Assembly: GCF_036013955.1 (NCBI RefSeq)
Contig: NZ_CP107903.1
Location: 1,426,001 to 1,490,000, forward strand
Reading direction: 5' to 3'
Length of the DNA: 64,000 bases
DNA from: Streptomyces sp. NBC_00459
GTDB taxonomy: Bacteria; Actinomycetota; Actinomycetes; Streptomycetales; Streptomycetaceae
Shown here piece by piece: positions 7,848 to 15,652 of the stretch; the stretch's first letter is position 1; each line of letters begins with the position of its first letter. Made by a program: the position numbers and the translations under genes. The notes beneath the pieces were generated by a model. That model was given only the letters and a program-made list of their open reading frames with translations. It did not search any database and was not told the DNA's origin.

Positions 7848-7981
7848 GCGGTTCTCGACTCCGAGCAGCCGAAGCTCCCGTTCCCGTCCCCGCTCCCGCC
7901 GCCGCTCCCCGGTTCGTGTTCCAGCAGCGCCGAGGCGCCGATCGCCGCGTCGGAGGACCGCAACAGACTTCTGCGTTTCAC
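7844..7981 (-). CDS. Small Gly-rich peptide, candidate RiPP precursor coupled to the hydroxylase
   Basis: A 45-codon ORF starting at GTG. The peptide has a basic N terminus (MKRRSLLRSSDAA), a short helical middle (IGASALLEHEP) and a Gly/Ser-rich C terminus with GSGGGSGDGNGSFGC followed by SESRTA. About 39 of 45 codons end in G or C, as expected for real Streptomyces coding sequence. An AGGTGG motif lies about 10 nt upstream of the start. Its TGA overlaps the GTG of the AspH-like hydroxylase, implying coupled translation. The leader-plus-Gly-rich-core layout and the Asp32/Asn34 acceptors suggest a hydroxylated ribosomal peptide. I recognise no named family, and a regulatory leader ORF is the main alternative. 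Confidence 0.58.
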   Translation of the reverse strand: MKRRSLLRSSDAAIGASALLEHEPGSGGGSGDGNGSFGCSESRTA

Positions 7982-8317
7982 GTGCGCCGAACCACCTTCG
8001 CCCGAAGTGCCTCGCTCGTCCCCGTCCGTCCGCCGCATGCAGCGGTCGATCGGGGGACGAGCCGTGCTGTCGGACTACTAGTCGGCCGCGGGTGGCCTCC
8101 AGTTCCCGGCTTCCTCGAATCAATTGCCGCTCATGCGGAAGCAGTTGCAGCCATCTCGACCAGCCGTGGCCACACGGGGCACACCGACCGACCGACCGAC
8201 GGGTCCCGTGTCCGCGCGGCGCTGTCACCCACGCCCGTGAAGGCGCCGCAGCACCCTACGGACGCAAGGACGGATGCCGGTGACCATCGACTCCGACGGT
8301 CACCGGCACCCCTGTCG
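7982..8317. other. Intergenic region upstream of the peptide/hydroxylase genes
   Basis: This 336-bp stretch holds no convincing gene. It should contain the minus-strand promoter of the peptide-hydroxylase pair and the 3' region of the sigma-factor gene. Visible details are an 11-base odd palindrome GACTACTAGTC near 8074-8084 and a short ACCG tandem tract near 8183-8201. No clear -10/-35 pair was found. Confidence 0.5.
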
Positions 8318-8995
8318 TCACGCGGCGGCAGCAGTCGGATCCCCGGATCCCTCGGCCTCGTCGAGAAGTTCGGCGAGGGTCGCTCGGGCCCGGGCGACCC
8401 GGGAGCGGATCGTCCCGACGGGGCAGCCTCCGGCCGCGGCGGCCTCCTCGTAGGGCAGCCCCGCCAACTGGGTGAGGACGAACGCCTCGCGGCGCTCGAC
8501 GGGCAGCGCGTCCAGCAGGTCGAGCAAGGCCACCCCGTCGTCGAATCCGGGCAGACCGCCGGGCTGGGCACGCTCGGCCCATGTCGTCCAGTCGTCCACG
8601 TCGGCCGCCCGCGGCCGGGCTGCCGCGTACCGCAGGCTGTCGACGACCGTGCGGCGCGCGATGGACAGCAGCCAGGTACGCGCCGACGAGCGGCCCTCGA
8701 ACCGGTGCAGGCTGCCGAGCGCCCGCAGGAACGTGTCCTGCGCGAGGTCGTCGGCGAGTTGGCGGTCGGCGGAGAGGTAGGTGACGTAGCGGACGACGTC
8801 CGGATGCAGGGCCCGCACGAAACGGTCGACGGCGTCGGGATCGCCGGCCCGGGCGGCGAGGGCCCAGACGGTGACCGGGTCTTCCGGCGCCGCCGAGGTC
8901 ACGGGTCGATCCGCCGCTATGCGCCCTGCGTCGCGCCTCTTGGACGGCAGGGGGTCGCGCTTCTTGGGCTGCAGGGGGAGGACAGGAGTGATCAC
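8318..8995 (-). CDS. ECF RNA polymerase sigma factor, SigC-like
   Basis: A 225-residue group 4 sigma factor. Region 2 shows RYVTYLSADRQLADDLAQDTF and the -10-binding part FEGRSSARTWLLSIARRTVV. Region 4 shows LPYEEAAAAGGCPVGTIRSR, the helix-turn-helix for the -35 element. Both blocks are very close to M. tuberculosis SigC as I remember it; SigC controls the nrp isonitrile operon and copper acquisition there. No anti-sigma gene lies next to it, as for SigC. The start is GTG with AAGGA 6 nt upstream; an in-frame extension of 57 residues without homology features was dropped. It precedes the isonitrile-side genes and follows the copper genes on the same strand. Confidence 0.92.
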   Translation of the reverse strand: MITPVLPLQPKKRDPLPSKRRDAGRIAADRPVTSAAPEDPVTVWALAARAGDPDAVDRFVRALHPDVVRYVTYLSADRQLADDLAQDTFLRALGSLHRFEGRSSARTWLLSIARRTVVDSLRYAAARPRAADVDDWTTWAERAQPGGLPGFDDGVALLDLLDALPVERREAFVLTQLAGLPYEEAAAAGGCPVGTIRSRVARARATLAELLDEAEGSGDPTAAAA

Positions 8996-9195
8996 CTGAT
9001 GTCCTTCTCGGGTGGTACGGGACCGATCAGGCGCGGCGGCACGCGCGCGAACGCGCGCATGAGCACACCGCGGCGAAGGTCCCGGGACGGGAGTGGGGTC
9101 GGGGCGTACGACATGCACGCCCTGTGCCCGAAGCCTCGGAACCGGCCGATGCGGCGGACGCGGCACCGGCGGACGGCCTCGGGAAGCCGGCTGTC

Positions 9196-9894
9196 TCAGA
9201 TGACAGCGGTCCCGGCCGGAGGCCCCCGAGAGATGATCGTGTGTGTGAGCGTCAGCCGCGGGACGCGCTCGGCGCGTTCACCCGTCGGCCGCAGACTGGG
9301 CCGACGCGGTGGAACGGGCAGGGCGGCGAGAGGCGGCCGGAGCGGAGCGGCCAGCCATCCGGCGACCGCCCGCAGGAGTCGGAACGCGGCCTGCTCCCCG
9401 TAGGCCAGCCACAGACCGGTCAGCACAGCGGCCAGGGTGTGGGCGGCGAGCATCCCCAGCGACGACATGCCGCCGGTGCCGTGGGCCAGGTGACCGAGGT
9501 GCTCGGCGTGCGCCGCGTGGCCCATGTCCATCGAGCTCATGGAGCCCATGGACCCCATGTCCATCGCGTCCATGGACATCGAGCCGTTGGGCGTTCCGCT
9601 CAGGTCCTGAGCCGCGGAACCCGTGCCCGATCCCGAATCCGCCGACTGTCCCCACGAGAAGGCCGAGTGGAGCGCCCCCTGTGCGACGACCACCACGGAC
9701 ACCACCAGCGGGAGTCCGCGCTCGCGCCCTGCCAGAGTCCAGCCCACACCGCTCGTGACGGCGAAGCCGGCGGACATCGTCCACCAGGGCACGGTGGAGC
9801 CTGACATCAGGACGTGGCCCAGGGCGGCGAGCAGCACGCAGACGGCCGCGAACACCGCGGCCCGTATCGTGCGCACACCCCACCCAGCAGTCAT
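9196..9894 (-). CDS. Met/His-rich integral membrane protein, probably copper-related
   Basis: A 232-residue membrane protein with three hydrophobic segments in the first 80 residues (one containing VFAAVCVLLAALGHVLM), a loop at about residues 98-140 loaded with Met and His (MSMDAMDMGSMGSMSSMDMG, then HAAHAEHLGHLAH), and a fourth hydrophobic segment (LAAHTLAAVLTGLWLAYGEQ). Such Met/His clusters bind Cu(I). The C terminus is basic and Pro/Arg-rich. It lies between the PCu(A)C gene and the sigma factor on the same strand. The family is commonly seen beside PCu(A)C genes in Streptomyces, but its biochemical role is unknown; copper sensing, storage or delivery are all possible. Confidence 0.8.
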   Translation of the reverse strand: MTAGWGVRTIRAAVFAAVCVLLAALGHVLMSGSTVPWWTMSAGFAVTSGVGWTLAGRERGLPLVVSVVVVAQGALHSAFSWGQSADSGSGTGSAAQDLSGTPNGSMSMDAMDMGSMGSMSSMDMGHAAHAEHLGHLAHGTGGMSSLGMLAAHTLAAVLTGLWLAYGEQAAFRLLRAVAGWLAAPLRPPLAALPVPPRRPSLRPTGERAERVPRLTLTHTIISRGPPAGTAVI

Positions 9895-9963
9895 GACGGC
9901 CTCATACTCACATCCGGGCTCCGCCCGTCACGAGTCGGTACGCACAGGACAGGGGTCCATGAC

Positions 9964-9981
9964 TCACCCCCAAGGGAGTGA
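9964..9981. promoter_or_regulatory. Possible metal-responsive dyad operator
   Basis: TCACCCCC-AA-GGGAGTGA is an inverted repeat with one mismatch per arm pair. It lies 70-87 bp upstream of the Met/His-rich membrane gene, in the only gap of this copper gene set. A C-tract/G-tract dyad is reminiscent of CsoR-type operators but does not match their consensus closely. Confidence 0.35.
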
Positions 9982-10044
9982 TACAGGACACAGCGCCCCG
10001 CCGGAACCCGACGGGTGGTCCGACCGGCCTCTGCCGACAAGGCG

Positions 10045-10569
10045 TCAGACGCTGTCCCGCCCCGGAGTGACCAGCACCGCCAGGGTCTTCACGGCCCCGC
10101 TGTGCTCGAAGTGCAGGGTGAACGAGACGAGGTCACCGGACCGCCAGCCCTTCTTGACCGGCACTATGACGTCGAGACTGTCCGGAGACATGTCGACGCT
10201 GTCCCCGGCCGGGACGCCGACCGAGGCCACGGTCCGGTCGGTGGCCGTGTTGGAACTGGTCATGACGTGCCGACTCAGGCTGAGTGCGCCCGGGCCTGCC
10301 TCGGCGGTCGTCACTTTCAGCAGCCGGTCCGCCGCGCCCCCGCTGTTGGTGATCCTGAAGAAGGCCGCCGTGACCGGGGTGGCTCCGAAGGGCACCAGCA
10401 CCTTGCCGTCGGTGACCTTGATCCGGGCCGGACCGCCTGCGTTGCCGTACGCGGTCCAGGTACTCAGACCGCCGAGCGCGAGACCGCACACGGCGACGGG
10501 AGCGAGCGCGGCGAGCAGGGTGTCGGTCAGCCGACGGCGGGTCGGGCGCCACGGGCTCTGGTCGGTCAT
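10045..10569 (-). CDS. PCu(A)C-type periplasmic/extracytoplasmic copper chaperone-like protein
   Basis: A 174-residue protein with one N-terminal membrane or signal segment (LLAALAPVAVCGLALGGL) and a beta-rich PCu(A)C domain (ITNSGGAADRLLKVTT to FTLHFEHSGAVKTLAVLV). PCu(A)C proteins hand Cu(I) to cytochrome oxidase or Sco proteins. The first ligand pair may remain (SRHVM), but the canonical His-x-Met loop is replaced by DSLDVIV, so copper binding may be altered. The ATG overlaps the stop of the upstream copper ATPase gene (ATGA), which makes it the last gene of a three-gene coupled operon. Confidence 0.83.
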   Translation of the reverse strand: MTDQSPWRPTRRRLTDTLLAALAPVAVCGLALGGLSTWTAYGNAGGPARIKVTDGKVLVPFGATPVTAAFFRITNSGGAADRLLKVTTAEAGPGALSLSRHVMTSSNTATDRTVASVGVPAGDSVDMSPDSLDVIVPVKKGWRSGDLVSFTLHFEHSGAVKTLAVLVTPGRDSV

Positions 10570-12866
10570 CGGGTACGTCTCCGGGAGGCGGCGGGCAGGG
10601 TCGAGGACGCGGTCGAGATCGAGGGCGCGGGCCGCCAGGCGCGCAGGCGCAGGCTGTTGGCTACGACCAGCACCGAACTGGCCGACATGGCAGCCGCGGC
10701 GACCATCGGGTTGAGCAGGCCGACCATCGCCAACGGGACGGTGACGACGTTGTATCCGAAGGCCCACACGAGATTCGTACGAATCGTGCCCAACGTGCGC
10801 CGGGCCAGCAGAACCGCGTCCGCGAGGGCCTCGATGTCACCGCGCACGAGGGTCACGTCGGCTGCGCCGATGGCCACGTCCGTGCCGCTGCCCATGGCGA
10901 TCCCGAGGTCGGCACCGGCCAGCGCCGCGGCGTCGTTCACACCGTCGCCGACGACCGCGACCCTGTACCCCTGTTCCCTCAACTCCCTTACGAGGTCTGC
11001 CTTTCCCTCGGGTGTGCAGCGGGCGTGCACCTCGTCGATGCCGAGCGCCTCGGCGACGGCCCGGGCGGGCGCCTCCCGGTCCCCGGTGGCGAGCACGGGC
11101 CGTACGCCGAGCCGCCTCAGTCGGTCCACCGCGCGGTAGCTTCCGGGCCGCACGACGTCGCCGATCTCGATCAACGCCTCGGCCGTGCCGTCCACTCGGA
11201 CCAGTACAGGCGTACGGGCGGCGGACTCGGCTCCTGCCAGAGCCTCCGCGAGCGCGGCAGGCAGGTCGTCGTCGGGGGCCAGGACCTCGACCAGCCGCCC
11301 GTCGACGCGTCCGCGTACTCCGCGCCCCGCCAGCGCGCCGAACTCCCTGACGTCCGGCAGCCGTTGCTCGCCCGACTCCCGCCGCGCGCAGGCGGAGACG
11401 GCGCGGCCGAGCGGGTGTTCCGAGCCCTGTTCCACGGCCCCCGCCAACCGCAGCACCACATCGCGTCCGAGCCCGTCCGGTGTGGCCGTGACCTTGGCGA
11501 CGGTCATGTGGCCGGTGGTGAGTGTGCCGGTCTTGTCGAGGACCACGGCATCGAGATGCTGAAGCCCTTCCAGCGCCTGCGGCCCGGTGACCAGGACACC
11601 CAACTGTGCACCCCGGCCGGTCGCGGCCATCAGCGCGGTAGGGGTCGCCAGGCCCAAGGCGCACGGGCAGGCCACGACGAGAACCGCCACACACGCGGTG
11701 AGGGCGGCCTGCGGATCGGCCCCGGCGCCCAGCCAGAATCCCAGCGTGGTCACCGCCAACACTAGGACCACCGGCACGAACACCCCGGCCACGGAGTCCG
11801 CCAGCCGCTGCGCCCGTGCCTTGCCGGCCTGCGCCTCGGTCACCAGCCGGGCGATACGGGCGAGTTGCGTATCGGCGCCCACGGCTGTGGCCCGGACGAG
11901 CAGCAGCCCGCCGGCGTTGACGGCCCCGCCGACCACGGCCGAACCCGGCCCGACCTCGACGGGCTCGCTCTCGCCGGTGACCAGGGACAGGTCCACGGCC
12001 GAACTGCCGTCCGCCACCTGCCCGTCGGTGGCCACCCGCTCCCCCGGCCGCACGACGAAGACCTGCCCGACCCTCAACTCCTCGATGGGTACATGCCGTT
12101 CGGAGCCGTCGTCCGCCCGGACGGCGACCTCCTTGGCCGCGAGCCGGGCCAGCGACCGCAGCGCCTCGCCGGTCCCGTGGCGCGCCCGTGCCTCCAGGAA
12201 CCGCCCGGCCAGCACGAACAGCGGTACGCCCACTGCCGCTTCGAGGTAGATGTGTGCGACGCCGTCCGGGGCGGCGGGCACGAGGGTGAACGGCATCCGC
12301 ATCCCGGGGTCGCCGGCGCCTCCGAGGAAGAGCGCGTACGACGACCACGCGAACGACGCCACCACGCCCAGCGACACCAGCGTGTCCATGGTGGCCGCAG
12401 AGTGCCGCAGCCCCCGGACCGCCCGTACGTGGAAAGGCCAGGCGCCCCACACGGCGACGGGCGCGGTCAGTGCGAAACACAGCCACTGCCAGTTGCGGAA
12501 CTGCAGTCCCGGAGCCATCGACAGGACCAGCACGGGGATCGCCAGCACAGCGGTGACGACCAGACGGTGCCGTTCCTGCCGGGTGGCCTCGGACTCGTCG
12601 CCGTCGTCGGTGGCGGGCTCCTTCGCCCTGGGCGGTTCGGGCAGAGCGGCCGTGTACCCGGCCTTCTCGACGGTGGCGACGAGTTCGGCCGGCCCGATGT
12701 CCGCAGGATGACTCACGCGAGCCATTCCGGTGGCCAGGTTGACGGACGCGGTGACCCCGTCCAGCTTGCCGAGCTTCTTCTCCACACGGGTCACACAGGC
12801 CGCACAGGTCATGCCTCCGACGGCCAGGTCGGTCGTCACCAGGACGGTCCCCGGTTCGGCGCCCAT
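10566..12866 (-). CDS. copA: Copper-translocating P1B-type ATPase (CopA-like)
   Basis: A 766-residue heavy-metal ATPase. One N-terminal HMA domain carries GGMTCAACVTRVEKKLG (Cys21, Cys24). The membrane metal site is CPC at 400-402 (VVACPCALGLATPT). The phosphorylation site is Asp444 in DKTGTLTTGH, with the nucleotide-domain HP motif (GSEHPLGRAV) and the hinge VVGDGVNDAAAL. The TGES actuator loop is VTGESEPVEVG. CPC plus CxxC indicates Cu(I) or Ag(I) export from the cytoplasm. The gene begins in a TGATG overlap with the small Met/His-rich gene upstream and ends in an ATGA overlap with the PCu(A)C gene, so the three are translated as a coupled set. Confidence 0.96.
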   Translation of the reverse strand: MGAEPGTVLVTTDLAVGGMTCAACVTRVEKKLGKLDGVTASVNLATGMARVSHPADIGPAELVATVEKAGYTAALPEPPRAKEPATDDGDESEATRQERHRLVVTAVLAIPVLVLSMAPGLQFRNWQWLCFALTAPVAVWGAWPFHVRAVRGLRHSAATMDTLVSLGVVASFAWSSYALFLGGAGDPGMRMPFTLVPAAPDGVAHIYLEAAVGVPLFVLAGRFLEARARHGTGEALRSLARLAAKEVAVRADDGSERHVPIEELRVGQVFVVRPGERVATDGQVADGSSAVDLSLVTGESEPVEVGPGSAVVGGAVNAGGLLLVRATAVGADTQLARIARLVTEAQAGKARAQRLADSVAGVFVPVVLVLAVTTLGFWLGAGADPQAALTACVAVLVVACPCALGLATPTALMAATGRGAQLGVLVTGPQALEGLQHLDAVVLDKTGTLTTGHMTVAKVTATPDGLGRDVVLRLAGAVEQGSEHPLGRAVSACARRESGEQRLPDVREFGALAGRGVRGRVDGRLVEVLAPDDDLPAALAEALAGAESAARTPVLVRVDGTAEALIEIGDVVRPGSYRAVDRLRRLGVRPVLATGDREAPARAVAEALGIDEVHARCTPEGKADLVRELREQGYRVAVVGDGVNDAAALAGADLGIAMGSGTDVAIGAADVTLVRGDIEALADAVLLARRTLGTIRTNLVWAFGYNVVTVPLAMVGLLNPMVAAAAMSASSVLVVANSLRLRAWRPAPSISTASSTLPAASRRRTR

Positions 12867-13165
12867 CAGCCGTGTCCCCCCTGCATGTCCATGTCTCCCA
12901 TGTCGCCCGAGCCCCCACTCACACCACCGTCGCCGCTGGTGCCACCACCACCGCTGGTACCGCTACCACCACCGTTGGTGCCGTCGCCGCTGATGCCGTT
13001 GCCGTGCATACCGGGTGCGACAGGGCCGGCGCCGGCGCCCACGGCGTAGGACACCGTGAAGACCAGGACCAGCAGAAGGAGGAAGCCGCAGAGCGCCGGT
13101 GGCGGCGCCGCTCTCCGCAGAACCGCGTCGGCGCCGCTCAGGAAGGATTGCCGGGACTCGTCCAT
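12866..13165 (-). CDS. Small Met/His-tailed membrane protein, first gene of the copper operon
   Basis: A 99-residue protein with one strong membrane segment (LCGFLLLLVLVFTVSYAVGA), then a long Gly/Ser/Thr linker and a C-terminal tail ending GDMGDMDMQGGHG. The Met, Asp and His residues of the tail look like a Cu(I)-binding hook for the adjacent ATPase. The ATG has GGAG 9 nt upstream; an upstream in-frame ATG lacks one. The stop overlaps the ATPase start. I know no named family; the function is inferred only from composition and operon position. Confidence 0.72.
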   Translation of the reverse strand: MDESRQSFLSGADAVLRRAAPPPALCGFLLLLVLVFTVSYAVGAGAGPVAPGMHGNGISGDGTNGGGSGTSGGGGTSGDGGVSGGSGDMGDMDMQGGHG

Positions 13166-13427
13166 CAACCGCGTCTCCAGGTCACGTCGTACGGCGTCGT
13201 TCGGATCGCGCCGTACCGGTGCAGTAGTCGGAGGGACCACCGGCCGAGTTCCGGAGCGGGGGTATGGCACACGTCACACGGAGAGGGAGGTCGTCCCTCA
13301 CCCCGCACCCCAGCATCGGAAGGCGCGCCGACGGCCGGTCCTGCTTCGGCATCGGGCATCGATGGCCCGACGGCAGAATGGTCACTGGTCATGTCCGAGC
13401 GGACGTCCGAACGATCGAGGGGCCGCA

Positions 13428-14210
13428 GTGGCATGGTCACCGGAGTTGTACGGTCTGGCCGTCGGCCTGTTGATCGCGGTGGTGACAGCTCCGGTCGGTG
13501 TCTCCGGCGCGGTGTTCCTCCTGCCCGTCCAACTGAGCGTGTTCGGTGTGCCGAGCCCGGCGGTCACTCCCACCAACCTGCTGTTCAACGTGGTGGCCGG
13601 ACCCGGCGCGCTGCTGCGCTACCGGCATGGCGGCCTCCTCGGCAGTCCCCTGACCCGCCGTCTGGTGGCCGGGACACTGCCCGGCGTGATCATCGGGGCC
13701 GTGGTGCGGGTCTTCGCCGTTCCGGGGGCGACCGTCTTCCGTCTGCTGGTCGCCGCCCTGCTGACGCCGCTGGGCCTGTGGCTTGTCGCCCGCACGCTAC
13801 GGCCCGCCCGGAGCGTCCCGATCGCGGAACCCTCTCCTCGTACCGTCACCGGACTGGCTCTCGTCGTCGGTGTCGTCGGCGGAATCTACGGGATCGGCGG
13901 CGGCTCGATCCTCGGCCCTCTCCTCGTCGGTCGGGGCCTGCCCGTCAGCCAGGTCGCCCCGGCTGCCCTCGCCTCCACCTTCGCCACGTCACTGGCGGGC
14001 GCCGCATCGTTCGCGCTGCTGTCCCTCACCGGCTCCGGTGATGTCGCCCCCGACTGGTACCTGGGTCTGGCCTGCGGTCTCGGTGGCCTGCTCGGCGGTT
14101 ACCTCGGCGCCCGTCTGCAGCCACGCGTACCCGAGACCGCGCTCAAGCTGTTGCTCGGCACCCTGGCGGCAGCGCTCGGGATCCTCTACGCCGTTCAGTC
14201 GCTGCGCTGA
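13428..14210 (+). CDS. TauE/SafE family (DUF81) membrane permease
   Basis: A 260-residue polytopic protein with about eight hydrophobic segments in two similar halves. Each half starts with a family-typical loop: PVGVSGAVFLLPVQ in the first and GIYGIGGGSILGPLLVGRG in the second, the latter being the clearest TauE/SafE signature. Members export sulfite, sulfoacetate or other organic anions. It is divergent from the copper operon across a 262-bp gap and may share its control region. The start is GTG with GAGGGG 5 nt upstream. The transported substrate cannot be told from the sequence. Confidence 0.88.
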   Translation: MAWSPELYGLAVGLLIAVVTAPVGVSGAVFLLPVQLSVFGVPSPAVTPTNLLFNVVAGPGALLRYRHGGLLGSPLTRRLVAGTLPGVIIGAVVRVFAVPGATVFRLLVAALLTPLGLWLVARTLRPARSVPIAEPSPRTVTGLALVVGVVGGIYGIGGGSILGPLLVGRGLPVSQVAPAALASTFATSLAGAASFALLSLTGSGDVAPDWYLGLACGLGGLLGGYLGARLQPRVPETALKLLLGTLAAALGILYAVQSLR

Positions 14211-14440
14211 CCCGACGCCGCTGTCCCCGACGCACGGTACGCCCCGCTGCCTCACCGTCCTCTGTGCCCGAACCGCTCTCACGCGAGGGGCGTGACGCAG
14301 CGGATCGGGATGACTTCCTTGGGCGTCGACCCAGGTTGCCGGGGCGTTCGCGGCCGGATGCCCGTACCGCCTGAACGGCGCGCGTGCAGGGTTCGTATCT
14401 TCGTACGGATCAGGAAACGCCTGCGGAAGGAAACGCCAGC

Positions 14441-14878
14441 ATGAGCAGCGCCTCGCTTCAGCCCGTATCGGGACCGGCTCGTCGTACGGTCATGGCGGCA
14501 GCCGGCGCGGCGGGTCTCACCGTCGCGCTGACCGCGTGCGGGTCGGAGGACGACCCGGCCGACTCGGCCACCGAACAGGGCGCGGCCGCCGGCACCGCCC
14601 TCGCGAAGACCTCCGACATCCCGGAGGGTGGCGGCAAGATCTTCAAGGACCAGGGTGTGGTGGTCACGCAGCCGACGGCGGGCACCTACAAGGCGTTCTC
14701 GGCGAAGTGCACGCACGCGGGCTGTGCGGTGACGGGCATCACCAACGGTGTCATCACCTGTCCGTGCCACAACAGCGAGTTCTCGGTCGCGGACGGCAGT
14801 GTGAAGAAGGGCCCGGCGACCGAGGCGCTGGCCGCCGAGTCGATCAAGGTGTCCGGGGACTCCATCACGCTCGCGTGA
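14441..14878 (+). CDS. Rieske [2Fe-2S] Tat-exported lipoprotein
   Basis: A 145-residue secreted iron-sulfur protein. The N terminus has a twin-arginine signal (ARRTVMAAAGAAGLTVALTAC) ending in a lipobox with the Cys expected to be lipidated. The Rieske domain shows both cluster motifs: CTHAGCAV and CPCHNSEFSVADGSV. Redox proteins of this type are common in Streptomyces and usually have no assigned partner. GGAAGGA about 10 nt upstream selects this ATG; an upstream in-frame ATG would add 19 residues before the signal. The gene stands alone, ending 10 bp before the convergent isochorismatase-like gene. Confidence 0.93.
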   Translation: MSSASLQPVSGPARRTVMAAAGAAGLTVALTACGSEDDPADSATEQGAAAGTALAKTSDIPEGGGKIFKDQGVVVTQPTAGTYKAFSAKCTHAGCAVTGITNGVITCPCHNSEFSVADGSVKKGPATEALAAESIKVSGDSITLA

Positions 14879-14887
14879 CCCTGGACC

Positions 14888-15538
14888 TCACTCCCGCCCG
14901 GTGCGGCGAGGCCGCTTGAGGCAGGCCAGCACCTCGTCGGTGGTCGCGACCGTGGCGACCAGCGCGAGCGTGTTGCGGATCATCGCGGGGGTGTAGTCGG
15001 AGGGCACCCCCGCGATGGCGTCCCCGGGCACGACGACGGTGTATCCGCGGTTCACGGCGTCGAACACGGCGTTGGGGATCGCGACGTTGGCCGAGACCCC
15101 GGTCACGATCAGTGTGCGGCAGCCCAGGTTGCGCAGCAGGGCGTCGACGTCGGTGCCCTGGATCGGCGACAGGCCGTGCAGCCGCCGTACGACGAAGTCC
15201 TCGTCCGCCACCTCGATCGGCGGTGCGACGCGCACCGCCGTGGTGCCCGAGAGCTGCTGGACGGGGAGCCGTGCGGCGGCCCGGAACAGACGGGCGTTGT
15301 GGTTCGCGCCCCGACCGTCCGGACGGCGTTCGGCGATGGCGTGGATGACCTGGACACCGGTCTCGTGGGCGGCGGCGACCAACCTGGCGACCTGGGCGAG
15401 CGCCCCCGACGACCGTGCCTCCCCGGCGAGTTCGGGCAGGGCGCTGTCCGGTCCGACGACGCCCTGCTGGCACTCGACGGTGAGCAGGACAGTGGTCGCG
15501 GGGTCGAGGAGTTCGCTGAGCTGTTCGTACGACGGCAT
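14888..15538 (-). CDS. Isochorismatase-family protein with non-canonical active site
   Basis: A 216-residue alpha/beta-hydrolase-like cysteine hydrolase fold (isochorismatase, nicotinamidase superfamily). The fold is clear from QGTDVDALLRNLGCRTLIVT and the C-terminal VVVPGDAIAG. The catalytic Asp-Lys-Cys set is not intact: the first strand has VECQQG with Glu22 instead of Asp, and the nucleophile loop reads VTGVSANVAIPN with no Cys. It may be a binding protein or use another mechanism. The gene is convergent with the Rieske gene and divergent from the flavin reductase-like gene at 15653. Confidence 0.85.
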   Translation of the reverse strand: MPSYEQLSELLDPATTVLLTVECQQGVVGPDSALPELAGEARSSGALAQVARLVAAAHETGVQVIHAIAERRPDGRGANHNARLFRAAARLPVQQLSGTTAVRVAPPIEVADEDFVVRRLHGLSPIQGTDVDALLRNLGCRTLIVTGVSANVAIPNAVFDAVNRGYTVVVPGDAIAGVPSDYTPAMIRNTLALVATVATTDEVLACLKRPRRTGRE

Positions 15539-15652
15539 GGCGCTCCCTGGTCGCGGACCGTACGGGTGGGCGGGCGAGACTAACGTCCGTCGCGTGCGGG
15601 TGGAAGGCAGCCCATATTCTTTTCTGACGTAAGAGAGCAAGAGGGGGATCGC

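Noticed and set aside
8183..8201. ACCG tandem tract
   Set aside because: Four-unit repeat of low information in GC-rich DNA; no sign of phase-variable coding. The GTTC tract near 57105 was rejected for the same reason.
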